DNA from: Sphagnum compactum
Taxonomy: Eukaryota > Bryophyta > Sphagnopsida > Sphagnales
NCBI GenBank assembly: GCA_965153455.1
Contig: OZ234498.1
Span: forward strand, 18,166,001-18,230,000
DNA length: 64,000 nucleotides
Reading direction: 5' to 3'
The notes under the pieces are model-generated. The model made no database searches and was not told the origin of the DNA. It saw only the letters and a list, made by a program, of their open reading frames with translations. Position numbers and translations under genes: made by a program. Shown here one piece after another: positions 13,303 to 25,100 of this stretch. Each line of letters begins with the position of its first letter. The first letter of the stretch is position 1.

Positions 13303-16300
13303 TCAAGTGGGATCCAAGCTGAACTGTTTTTTGTAAGGAGCATGCCTGATTGTCATCTTCCTTTGCCGTTTCGCCGGTGGATCATCCACCATCTGCTCAT
13401 TATATGTTGCTCCCACACCATTTGCTAAGGTCAAAGCATTCTGCATCCCAGGTTCCCAGGAAATGTCCGACTCAGTTGAACCCCTTGTAGGAAGACACTC
13501 CAGAATTTGGCAATCTGGGTCTTCTCCCTGATCTTCAATGGATCTCTCAACACTCCTTGTTTCATATGGTAAACTATCCAGAGAAGCCCCTGATGCATCA
13601 TCTGCCCTTGATATTGTGCAAGGAAAGAACTGTATCTCTCTTGGGGCCTGCAGAGATCAAAGTTGGACAGCATCTGAAATAAATCTTCAGTTGAACAGAC
13701 CAGTTATAGCAGGTTTGCTGATGTTAAGGGCCATCAAATTCCATGAGACAAACTTCCTAGAAGACATATGGACAGAAGAGAACTGGCAAAAGCAGAAAAA
13801 TTTGAGAAGACAAAAATTGTGCCCATACCAGGACACCTGAGGAGGCCAGCAGTGGTTGAACTTGAGGGGGCACCATCTTAGGCATACTATTCAACATTGA
13901 CTTTCTCATATGGTTTTGCAGTTGCTGCTGTTCCACTTCTCTTTGCAAAAGTAGCTCTAGTTTGTGCTTCCCACCATCTACTTGCGTTGTTGACATCTCC
14001 AGCTCTCTCTGCATGGGTATAAAAGATGGCATGACAGCACATAAAAATACCACCATTCCAGAAACTCTCTCATTCTTGATCTGGTAACTACATAAAACAA
14101 GAGAGAGAGAGAGTGAGGACAGAATGAGTGAACTGAAAGAGAAGAAGAAACCCACCTCCAGCAGTCCAAGTGCAACAGCAGGCTCACTGATCTTCCAGAC
14201 AGGATGGTCAGGCAGCACTAGTGGTGCTCTTCCCACTGAGGTAATTGATGGCACATCATGTGATAATTTCATGCCCTTGAACTGCATGCAAGTTTCTCAC
14301 TGTATTTAGATAATGTGCATTTATCTGTGGCCGAAATGCAATGATAGAGTATACCATAGGTCCTGTTTCAGTATCTTCACCGGAGACTGTTGCTCAGGCG
14401 CTACATTCATATGTAACCCACATTGAGTTTTGAGTATGTAGGGTGGTGAATTGGCTTGTGAGTGGGTATCAGAATTGAGACTCATTTGAGTCAAAATGAT
14501 TAGGGACCAGACCCATCAACTCAATTTAGGCACCATAAAATAGAAAAAGAGTCACTTACATAAGTGTGTAAGAGAGCCTCATCAGCTGTGCATCGACGTG
14601 CTGGGTCGAATGCTAGCATTCGTTGTAACAGATCAATGGCATCATCAGACACATGTCCTGACAACCGTTTCACTACATTTCCAGCCTGCATTTTCAATAG
14701 CATAGATGAGTGGGGGTCTCCTGTTGTAGAAATTACTGGAAATCCATTGCTCCTGAATGAGGTAAAACAAAAGTTTTCAGAAAGATGAGTGGAATATAAG
14801 AGTGCTCACTCTTCCGGGAACTTTCTTGAGGTACGCACGCCAGTGGTCACTAGGCACACTCTCAATGTCTTTCCAGCAGGGCGTGCCAATTACATCAAAG
14901 GTCACATCCAGCTGCAGTTAACCATAAAATACAGGACACAGAAATTATGCAAAATGTGACCAGCTTGCCTGTTATTGTGCATCAGCAATGGCAAAGATGG
15001 TCGCCTGGTTTCCTGCTGTGAGGTACTTGAGGTTCAGGAAACATTTACAGGCACCACATGTTCTTCAGGTCAACATGAAACCTCCACCGCTATGGATCAA
15101 ACTAAGGACTTGAGAAGAAGGAAGGGTGCACCTGTTCATGCAATTCTGAGGTAGCATCATCAGTATAAGCTTCTCCTACCGATGGTGTATTTGGCTCCCC
15201 TCTATACCCAAAGACACAATCAGACATGTACACAAGATTATAGTAGCCTTTTTCTGGTCAAATTGAGGTTCATGTCTTCTGTTCAAAAGAAATTTGTTGC
15301 AAAGAAAGGAAGCAACATACCGCACTCCAAAAAGTGGCTTCGCCCGAGATCCTTGCCCTTGAAGGTAACTTTGTCTCATAAGAAGCTCCTGTGCAGACCC
15401 AATGATGAATAAAAATCAGGCATAGAGTTCTTATCAAATTAGCTGACATTTGGTAATCCATCAAACATCATCATGCCAGCCAACCAACACACTTGCACCT
15501 TTTCAGTTTTTTACTTCTACATCAAGTGTTTGATAGCCAGGAGCTGTGAAAGAACATTTTAATAGCTGAATTCAAACATTTCCCTGGCTCCCTGTGTTGA
15601 TATAAATGCTTGACTAGATATGCCAACATGTACAAAGTCTTACCCCAAAAATGCAGCCAACCGACCACCTGCCATGTACCAAATGATAAAAGGTTTATAT
15701 CACAGAGGGGAGCCTTAATTTCATGCCTCCATGTCAGTTTGCTACAGCAAGAAGGGGAGCAACCATGCAGTTGCTTGAAGTCTAGGAACTCATAAATGGG
15801 TGTGCTGCTTTGCTTGCTTACAAGACATGCTTCTCGATCTTACTACATATGCAGAGTAAATCAACTGACTCCTAGATTGAGAATTGCAGTCACTCTTTCC
15901 ACACATCAAAAATAAATCACTGCAGCTTACATGTCAATGGCAGATGTGTACTGGCCTTGAGACATCACCACCTCTGGTGCTCGGTGGCTTGGTGTGACCA
16001 CCTGTACAACAAGAGAATAGTTTAATTCTCTTGCAGAAAATCAGCAGAAACAGAGATCGTGGGTGTTGACATTTTCACTTGATTGATGCAATCCCAAGCC
16101 AACAACTTGGTTTTCTGTTTGCAGTAACTCCCTAAATAGACCATGCAATGGGATGTTTTTCATGAAGTCCTATTTCTGGAGTAACGATCGTGTTTCTGGA
16201 GTGATGATCATTACTCCAGAAAACTGCACAAGCACTTCCTTTGCTTCCAGACCCAACAAACTAGCAGATAATTTTTTGGCATCATTCTGCTGATCTGAAT

Positions 16301-18617
16301 CCTAACATGTACCACTACAGCAGGGGTACCAGCATCACAAAATCTCAACCAAACCTCACAAAAGCACTCACCATCTTTGTGTACTGCCGAACCAACATGG
16401 GTTTTTTGGCTGTTCCTGGCCTTCTGCTAGTTGGCTTGGGTTCCAATGCAGTTGAAGCCTGCATTAAATGGCAAAAGAAGGACCAACTTTAGCCTTGTGA
16501 AACAGCATTTGTATTCTCATTTCATCCTCCAATAAGCAGAGCAAGGTAGCCTCTTTTGTGAATCAGAAGCAGAACAATTGCTTAGTCTTCATTGTAAGTC
16601 ACCAAAACACTGCCCTTGCTAAACTATACGAGAATCTCCTCACCTCAAGAGCTGAACGGGCAAGTCCAAAATCACACAACTTTACACACATTTTTGCTGT
16701 TAGAAGCAGATTCTCAGACTTGATGTCCCTGCCACAGAAAGCACAATCACTAAAAATCCTTCAACTATAATAGTCAACAACCAGTGCCCCGTATGGGGTG
16801 GGATTCTTCTCTCTCTAAAAAGTGGCAATTATCCATGCAAGCATCCATTCACATGTCAAGGAGGATAAAAGAAAAAACCAACCATACATGTTCTCAGTTG
16901 TTATCACTAGTTATGGATGGATGATAGCACAAAAGAAAGGTTACAATATCAACCATTGTATGGAAATTGCCCTATGAGAGAAAAATCTCCACAACACTGA
17001 TTTGAAGGTAAACATGGAGAATGAGTGCAGTCACAAACTTATAAGATCACACACAACATACCTACCTGTGCCACACATGACATGAGTGCATGTACTGGAC
17101 AGCCACAAGCAGTTGCCAGATTAAGAGCCTTAGAACCACAGGTGTCAGTGGCTCATTCTGGTGGTACAAATCACCTCTGCACAGGAGAAATTCATGCTTC
17201 CAAGAGTTTAGCATTGGACTTCATGATTTCCAAAACCTGTATGATGCCCTAGTATGTACACCTTGACCTAAACCCTCTTCTATGTAGACTACCTGACTGT
17301 AATGTCTTCCTGAACAAACTATAGATCTCAAACACAGAGAAAAAAGACTGTTGCCCAATAAGAATATTAAGCTCTTGGAACTGGTTATAAGAGTTGCACC
17401 GCTCAGCAAATTCGGTGGCGATATAGAGATCTGTCGTATCTGATGACTCCAAATTTTGTGTTGTGAACACATTTGTCACTGCATACATTTAGCATATATG
17501 AATTAACGACATCAATTCTTAAACACTGATTCTTCTACCCATAAAATCTATGAAAGAAAGTTTCATCAATCAGCTCTCCCACTCATGGGTACCCACTACC
17601 TACTTGGCAGCACAGATTTTTTAGGTATATGCTGCTTGATTTTGGGCTATTGGCTCATTTATTCAATCCAATCCATGGGGTTTGCATAATTTCCAGTATT
17701 GTACATTTTGACTGCAATTTATTGCCACACCACCCGGGCAGACCATTTGACTTACATGATATTATGTAGGGGTGACAAAGGCGCCGCATTATGCAAACTT
17801 CCCGTAGCACCCGTTTGGCCAGCATGTGGCAGTAAAAAATATCTGGCACCCTCTGCCAGCCAGCAGCCCAGAAACCCATCAGCCTCTATGCACTAAATAG
17901 AAATTTTTTTTGGTTGCGGTAAGATGCAAGCCAGTGCTGGCAAATGCCTTCTTCCCCATCCAAAAACCAGGCATGACCATGTAGACATTTCTTTTTTTTT
18001 GCATCTAAAAATCCCCAGCTCAAAGAGGAGGCAAGAGAGGATGATTTGCACCTTGAGAGCAATAATCTGGTTGAACTCCAGGTCAATTGCTTTACACACA
18101 TCACCATATGTACCTGACCCTATGTGTCCTTGCAATTTGTACCTGGGTCCAACTGCAACAAATAAAACTGGAACACTAAATGAAAAAAAAAGAAGGAGCT
18201 GAATCTAAACCCCAAGAAATCATAGACAAACGCAAAATTCTAGTCACTAATCTCTAATCTTCAAATCACAAAAACCTCACACAAAACAAAGTGCTAGACC
18301 CAACCAAAAAAAAAAAAAAAGACAAAAGGAGTTTCACAAAACCCCAAAACCCTAAAATTCAGGGTCCAGAATCTCAACCCCACCCACAACTAATTATGTT
18401 GTTGTTGACACAACCCATACTTAAAATGAGTTCTTTTGTAAGCACCTAATCCAAGACAAATTAGTGTGCATGTTTTTTTTTGTTTTGTTTTCCTCTCTGG
18501 TGGGGGGAGGTAGGGGAGGGGAGGCAGTTTTACAACATACATACCGAGCCATAGTTTGCCACAAACTGTGTAAATTCCTTTGGAAGCATCCACTTCATTG
18601 ACTTCATTCCATGCCAT
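13303..18617 (-). CDS. Atypical CMGC/MAPK-like Ser/Thr protein kinase, 16 coding exons
   Basis: Exons in gene order: 18617-18545, 18152-18052, 17852-17756, 17478-17400, 17176-17066, 16728-16644, 16458-16372, 16001-15931, 15668-15644, 15388-15321, 15201-15132, 14911-14810, 14685-14560, 14281-14156, 14008-13829, 13647-13303. All junctions are GT-AG and in phase, giving 581 residues. Kinase landmarks: glycine loop IGSGTYGDV, Lys58 (IIALK), Glu76 (LREV), H153-R-D-I-K-S-E-N160 split by an intron, D173-F-G, APE at 219-221, DMWSVGC at 234-240, then DVIGTP and LLQRMLAFDPARR, a MAPK/CMGC C-lobe. The activation segment is long (49 residues, DFG to APE), has T209-K-M where MAPKs have T-x-Y, and PSH for the usual RWY. 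The tail has a Gln/Leu-rich helix (408-467) and a basic PPAKRQRK stretch near the C-terminus, possibly an NLS. Start: first ATG after the 5' repeat tract. Substrate and exact family are unknown to me. Confidence 0.87.
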
Positions 18618-18624
18618 GATTCCC

Positions 18625-18680
18625 TTCTTCTGCTGCTGCTGCTGCTGCTGCTTCTTCTTCTTCTTCTTCTTCTTCTTCGT
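18625..18680. repeat. (CTG)n/(CTT)n microsatellite in the kinase 5' leader
   Basis: CTG repeats followed by CTT repeats, directly upstream of the kinase ATG. On the minus strand they would read as Lys/Gln runs, but no ATG opens that frame, so this is taken as 5' leader DNA. Confidence 0.85.
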
Positions 18681-18784
18681 CTTTCTTCTTCTACCCCCAG
18701 CAGCACTACTGCTAGAAGCAGCCTGCAGTGCACATAGGCTACTCAACAGCTCAAGGAGCTCATCACCACCATTACATGAGCATG

Positions 18785-18818
18785 ACTACTACTACTACTA
18801 CTACTACCACTACTACTA
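18785..18818. repeat. (ACT)n microsatellite
   Basis: Run of about eleven ACT units with one interruption, ~170 bp upstream of the kinase start. Confidence 0.9.
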
Positions 18819-20811
18819 GTAGGAGGAGGACTGCATCCCTCAAGCACTTGTGTTGAAAGCAGGTTTGACTAGTTGCTTGAGGTAGATCCCCTTGACTAGG
18901 TACCTATGAGGGGGAAACAGTAAATTCTAGCATATACGGTACCCAGGAAAAGGCGTAGGTTTTTGCAGATTCGACGTAGCCTCCCCATCCTCACCCCTTG
19001 ACCCCCGCCCCTCAAGTACCCATTTACTGTTGCAATATGAAAAACTACAAGTAACACTCAATATGAAAGACTGTAACACACTCTTTCGACACTAGTTGAT
19101 TGTGCAATGCAAAGCACAAGGATGAAGAAGGGGCATTACCAAAGTATATGGGACCTGCACTTGGTGCTTCTGCCCGATTTTGGTAATGTCTCGACCCACG
19201 CGCTTTACCAAGTGTAAAGAGCAATCTTGCATTTTGTTGGCAAGGATATTGTGTTTTAGATTCATTATAGAGTATAGTAGCTTAAGGGATTTTGGCCCCT
19301 ACTAGGTAATAATAATTATAGGTCTACTCTTATATGAGGATTTTTGAAAGATGATATTTTGGCTTGTGTTGAAACTTGAGATTAGTTATAATAGAGTTAT
19401 AATAATAATAATCTTGAAGGATTTTGGTTTCTTTTAGAGGATTTGCTTTGAAGATTATATTTTCGCATGGTGAAATATTTGAGCTTCCATAATTCTTCTT
19501 TTGCCTTAAGATACTTCTTAATGTAAGTGACAAGGCCACAGTGTGACACACCCGTTGTTCTTTTTTCCTTGTGATACCTGTTGAGTATCATGGGGAAAAA
19601 TAAGGCGTCACGGTATGCATGGGCCATGCGTAGGGTTTGGAAAAGAAATATAATAAGAGGAACTCATGGCAAAGTTTTATCTTTTTTTTTTTAGGGTGGG
19701 GTTTTTGAGGTACCTGGCTACACATAAATTTGGTAGGGTAGATAGTGGGGTTAGTTGTACGGTGTAGGGATTTGAGGGGTTTAAGGGTAAGGTGTAGGGT
19801 TTAAAATAGGGTTTTTGGCTGTAATTGCATTGTTCCAATTTGCAAGAAAACTTGTATGAGAATGTAGAAGGTTTGGACAATTTGTTGAACATAAAGTTTT
19901 TGTTGGGCTTCATCTTGATGGTGGGAATTGTAGGCACCAATTTTATGCCAATCTTCATAAAAACTAAAAACTTTATATTTATGTGAATATGTTTTTTTTT
20001 GGGTTGCGAGATTTTTGTGTCATTTTCTGCTAGAAGATAGAGTGCTCAATTGTATATTGAAGGTCTAATTGATAATGTGTGTGTGTCTTTTTTTATATAA
20101 TTATTTATAATTTTCAAAGAATTGAATTAATTTATGGAGGAATACATTTGGGAATAAAATGTGGTAATTTAAATGTGAAATATATAGGTTTATGGTCTGT
20201 CCAATATGCTTGTGTTGTGTTAGAATGTGATTGTTGTGTGGGTGCATTAGTCCAAATATGGTCTCTATGTGTTTCATATAATATAATAGGTTCTATAAAA
20301 AATATTTTTAAATTGTATTGGTTCATTAATTTTATAATGCTAATGATTTAGACATTTTCATTAACATTTTAATATTGAAATCTCCCATTACTATTGTTGG
20401 ACAATTTTTTGGAATTTGTTGTAAGTTGGTTTGTAAAAAACTAATAAAATGGGGTATTAACATCGTGGTGGTTTATAAATTGTAATTATGACATGTGTTC
20501 TCATTAAATGTTGTAGATATGAGTTTAGTTCCGGAATGTGTCATAGTTGTTGATTTTGATGAGATCATTGTTTTGTTGTAAGGACTCACAATGCTATGTT
20601 GACCATAACAAGAAATAATATGAATTTTTTATATTTTAGTATAAATATTTGGATCAATATGTATAAATTCCTGTTTCATTTAAACAAAGTATATGAGATG
20701 CGAATATGTTTCGATTTGTTAAAAGATTCAGAAAATGTAATTTTAATGAACAAATGTTTAAATATTGTATAAAATTATAGTTTCTTTTTAAAAAATTTGA
20801 AGTGAAATGAA
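18819..20811. other. Intergenic, no gene seen
   Basis: AT-rich. A stretch at about 19685-19820 is full of degenerate GGGTTT/TAGGG-like words, but not a clean telomere array. No coding sequence recognised. Confidence 0.45.
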
Positions 20812-22172
20812 CGATAATTCATACTTTGCATCTGTGCTAAGACGAATCATTTCTTCTTGCACAATTGGATCAACATGGAAATTGTTTTTGGATATGGGGG
20901 ATTATAAATATAGATTGTCCTTACATTTTATCCTATATAAAGTTGTGTATGTTAAACCACGTTTTGTGACATCCGATGAGTCAAATGCTAGATGATCAAA
21001 AGTTAAACCTTGTGCACAATGTATAGTGCATGTTGTAGCTAATTAAATTGGGAATTGTATTCTTGCGATTATGTGTGAAAGATTATCAGCTTTTTGTTTC
21101 TTTGTTTTTTTTCATTCTATCGGTGTCCAACTTTTTTGAAATTTTTGAATTTTATCATACATATGTGTATATTGTAGCTTTATGTTTAAACCAATACAAG
21201 GATTTTCAAAATTGATCCATAATATTTTTTTGTTGAAAACTTCTATATAATCTTGAAATGTTCCATTTGCATCATTGACAAGCCCAGCCAATGTTTTGTA
21301 ATTACGTACACATAATTTGACTAATATGTTTTTCTTCAATAATAGTTTAGTGTGTAATCCATTTATTTTATTGGGTAATTGAGATAACTTGAAATGGGTT
21401 GGGCTTGTATTAATCAAAATGTCTTGCATTAAGAATTTAAATGTTTGACTAGGTGTTATATCCAAAAAAATTATTGTGAGTTTTTTTTTTTTTGCATTTG
21501 TATAAAATAAATATGATAAAACATCGGTTAATAGTGTTGGTTTTACGCAAATATTATTTATATATGATATGTCTTTAGTAGTTTGTGTTGCAGTTTGAAA
21601 TCTATTGAGAATATGAATGAAATCAATATCATTTTGTTGCATAACTTGATACACTTCATAACATTTTACATGTTAATGCCAATAGTTTGTGCCAAGGATA
21701 TTAAACCAATCTAATTTTGGTTTGAAAATCCAAGAATTTTTAACTAGAGGGGCTTAATAGAAATCACATGTCATAATTATGTCAAGACCACCCATAAACT
21801 AATTATGAACATGTTTTCATCTATAATCAATAAACAAAGTTGATAATGACTTTTTATTAAACCATCTCTATTTTCATCAAAAAGTGATTTTAGTTTGTTT
21901 ATGCCTTTGTTTAATGGGATTGCCAATGCAACATGTATTGTATTATACACATAAGTCTGAATATTTTCCTAATTCTTACACCCCCTATTAAATATAAATA
22001 TATATAATGGTTGCATTAAATTTTTAATTTTTTTATATAAAAAATCGTTGACAATAAAGCCTTGTTCGTCATTTAGTTGTTTCATTTGCGATGCAAATTG
22101 TTCATATGGTATTCTTTCATCTAATTGTTGAAACAGATCATGTATTGAGAATTTATTTTTCTCAAAATTCAT
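20812..22172 (-). pseudogene. PIF1-type helicase remnant, probably of a Helitron
   Basis: Minus-strand frames carry PIF1/Helitron helicase segments in the right order. N-terminal: LNDEQGFIVNDFLYKK followed by a wrecked Walker A (FNRGCKN). Middle: QQNDIDFIHILNRFQTAT, then a GLHTKLLLKKN…GLVNDANG block (the usual 'G-L-V-N-G-A' region). C-terminal: HIIARIQFPI, CAQGLTFDHLAFD and GLTYTTLYRIKCKDNLYL, the helicase motifs V-VI, ending with IVQEEM…. Stops interrupt the frame near 21110 and 21040, and catalytic glycines are gone. No REP/HUH domain or Helitron ends were found, so the Helitron origin is inferred from the helicase subtype. Coding traces may extend to about 22450. Inactive. Confidence 0.78.
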
Positions 22173-25100
22173 ACTTTTATTATGTTCACATGATAAATTG
22201 TAAGGTTTGATTTGTTTGATATTAGTTATTATTTGATCTTTTCATGGATTGTTTACATTTATTATGTCATCAAATATAAGGTTTTGCGATTCATCTATCT
22301 GTGAATGTTTGCATAATGTTTAATTTGTGATTATACATTATCTCATTCATCATTATATTTATTAACAATGTTATATTTATATACGAATGTTTCTTTATTT
22401 TTTCAATATTATCTTCTTCGATTATGTAGGAATCTTTCCATGAGATTTGATCATTTTAAAATTTGGATTCTATTGTTAAAAAGGTTTAAATAATAATAAC
22501 AATTTTCTATAATGATTATTAGAATCTTTATGTAAATTAAATGAAGCCCAATGAATGATTTTGTGATTATTATGTTTTTTATATGATTTTGTATCATATT
22601 TAAATTTAAATTATGCTAAAGAAATAAAATGTAAAGAAGCAGGCCTTTATTTGTATTTGTTAATTAAATACAAATAAAAAGTTTTTCAATGACTTTGTAC
22701 ACAAATTTTGTTGGGCCTTTCCAATTGTATCACTATGCTTGTCCAAAGTGTTCAACCATTTTTATGGAATGCTCATTTATGTACATTATTCCTTGATTTT
22801 GCGATGTGAGATCACAATGTTACTTGTTCATGCTAGATCATATTGTTTCTTTGAGCTCATTTGATGTGTCAAGTTGTGATGGGCAATCCATCAAGAGATT
22901 CCCCAAAACATAAGAATCACTCATGTTATCACAATTGACATTATTATTGCCATGCTATTGGTTATAGATCTTGATTACCTTAAACACTCAAAGAGAGAAA
23001 ATAAATGATAAGTTCGCCCAAATTACCCTAACCAAATCTTTCCAACCCATCTTTGTTTATCCAATTTCGAAATTATTCACTTAATTTTGTGAATGGATTC
23101 ATAACAAGTGCTTATATTAATGTAAAACATTGCATTTGAAATGTGTTAGAACCCATAATGTAAATTTTAAATTGTATTCTAAAAGTTGCGATTTCCCAAT
23201 TCTCAACCAAAATGACAATTCTCATCCTAAACAACAACTAAATTCATAATCCATTTTGGGTGTCAAATGCCCTTCCAAATTTGTTGTAGCTGATTATGTT
23301 ATGGGATGGACATTATAGGTTGCCTGATGTTAAACAACACTCTTATCAAATGGTACCTTGGTGGCTTTGGCACAAATTATATTATTTTTTAGAAATGTTG
23401 AAGTTTTCAAAAAATATTTTTTCCAAAGAAAACATTTTGTGAAAAAAGGAAGAATATTTTGTGATATTATGGAATAGTACAAGTCGAATATTCTCCAAAT
23501 TATGAAAAGCCTCAAGTTTGGTTTCACCTTGGTAACATAGGTGGCTACTAAGTAACTAGATGGAATCAAGATTCCTTGGAACTTTGGCTTGGACTTCTTA
23601 CCTCATGTAATGCATTTGTTACTATTCTCCCCTAGTTGTGATTCGATTTGATATTGATTTTTAGGGGTGGAGTATTAGTGACTTTTTACAAGTTAAATTT
23701 TTTGTAATTGTTTCAAACAAGTCCAAAGTTGTTAAGTTTTATATATGGTTAGTTTGATTTTGTGACTTTAGGAGATAATTGTTGGGGAGGTCATGTTCAT
23801 CTCATTTCAAACAATGGGCAAATTTATTTTTTTTAAACTTATAATTTTTAAAAAATACATATTTTCCATTTATAAATTTATATGCAACTTATTGAAAGAA
23901 AGTAAAATTTATAATTTATTTAAATGTAAGTAAGGTGGTTATAATTCATTATGAGAATATGTTTTAAAATTATATCTAATATATTTTAAGATATACCTAA
24001 ATATACTTTAAATATTTCATTATCTCATAACAAACTTAAAAAATACCTTTTTTTAATCTGAAGGGCTTCTTTAAATATATATAAGGAGTGGCCTCCCTAG
24101 GGTATAATTTAAGTTTTTTTTTTTTTTGGTTGTGTTTTCCAAAGAATGAACTCAAATATATATATATATATATATATATGAAAGATAAATATTTTTACAA
24201 ATAAACATGATTGATTTTGGATTTGTTTGAAGGACATGCAAAAAGTGGGTAACTTTTTTGTTTCAATTATTTTTGCATTTAGGATCAAACAAAATAAAAT
24301 TGTATGGAGATAAATCACCATGTTGCTTAGTTGTCAAACATAAGTTTAATGAATTATCCTTCCATTGTCCTATGGCTATAATTTTGATTTGTAACAGTAT
24401 TTACATTATTAATTACAACAATAAGCTAATTTAAAATGTAGGTCCTATTTTGTTGTAAACCTTAGTATAAAATTAACCCTAGTCTACATTTTCCTATTAA
24501 AGTATTTTGGCTTTTATATGGCTCTATCTTTTTTACTTGTTTTTATGTTGTGCTCAATTTTGAAGTTTGAAACATTGTAGGATTGTTTTTGTGTTATATT
24601 GTGCAATAAGTTTTCTTTTAATGTTTGAATAAGTTCAACAAGGGTTATTTTGGTGTTGAATTATTATATTTGAATAATGTGTTTGTGGAGTTTTTTGTTT
24701 TGTACTTATGTTGCAAATGATATTTTGTATTTTATTTTGTTCAGTAAGATGTTCAAGAAATCACACATTGAATTTTGAATATACTTTAACATTATGTTTT
24801 TGTAGGGATTGTTTTGTGATTTTTAGCAAAGGTGATGTTTTGGGGGTGTCTTTTTTTGTGTTTAAGTGACTTAAGTAAAGGTTTCTTGTGTCTTTATTAT
24901 ATAGTAACACTTTGGTTTTGTATTTGGCTATTTTTGGATCCATCGACAACAAAAATATATACTTGAGTCTTTTTAGTGAGGTTTTTTTGGTGTTTTGGTT
25001 ACATTTTAACAATGTGTTTCTATAGGAAGGTTTTCTTGTTTGGCTAAAGAGGTTTTTTTGTGTTTTAATTATGTTTGGCAATGTGCTTTTATATTTGGTT

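Noticed and set aside
13431-13673. Alternative last kinase exon in another frame (MLSNFDLCRPQERY…)
   Set aside because: It uses a different acceptor and stops earlier. The frame from acceptor 13648 runs to 13303, is longer, has sensible composition and a basic motif, and its phase also fits.
18618-18746. Poly-Lys/Gln N-terminal extension of the kinase
   Set aside because: The frame is open but has no ATG; the residues come from (AAG)n/(CAG)n microsatellite DNA. The first ATG is at 18617.
19685-19820. Possible interstitial telomere array
   Set aside because: Words resemble TTTAGGG but are irregular, with no consecutive perfect units.
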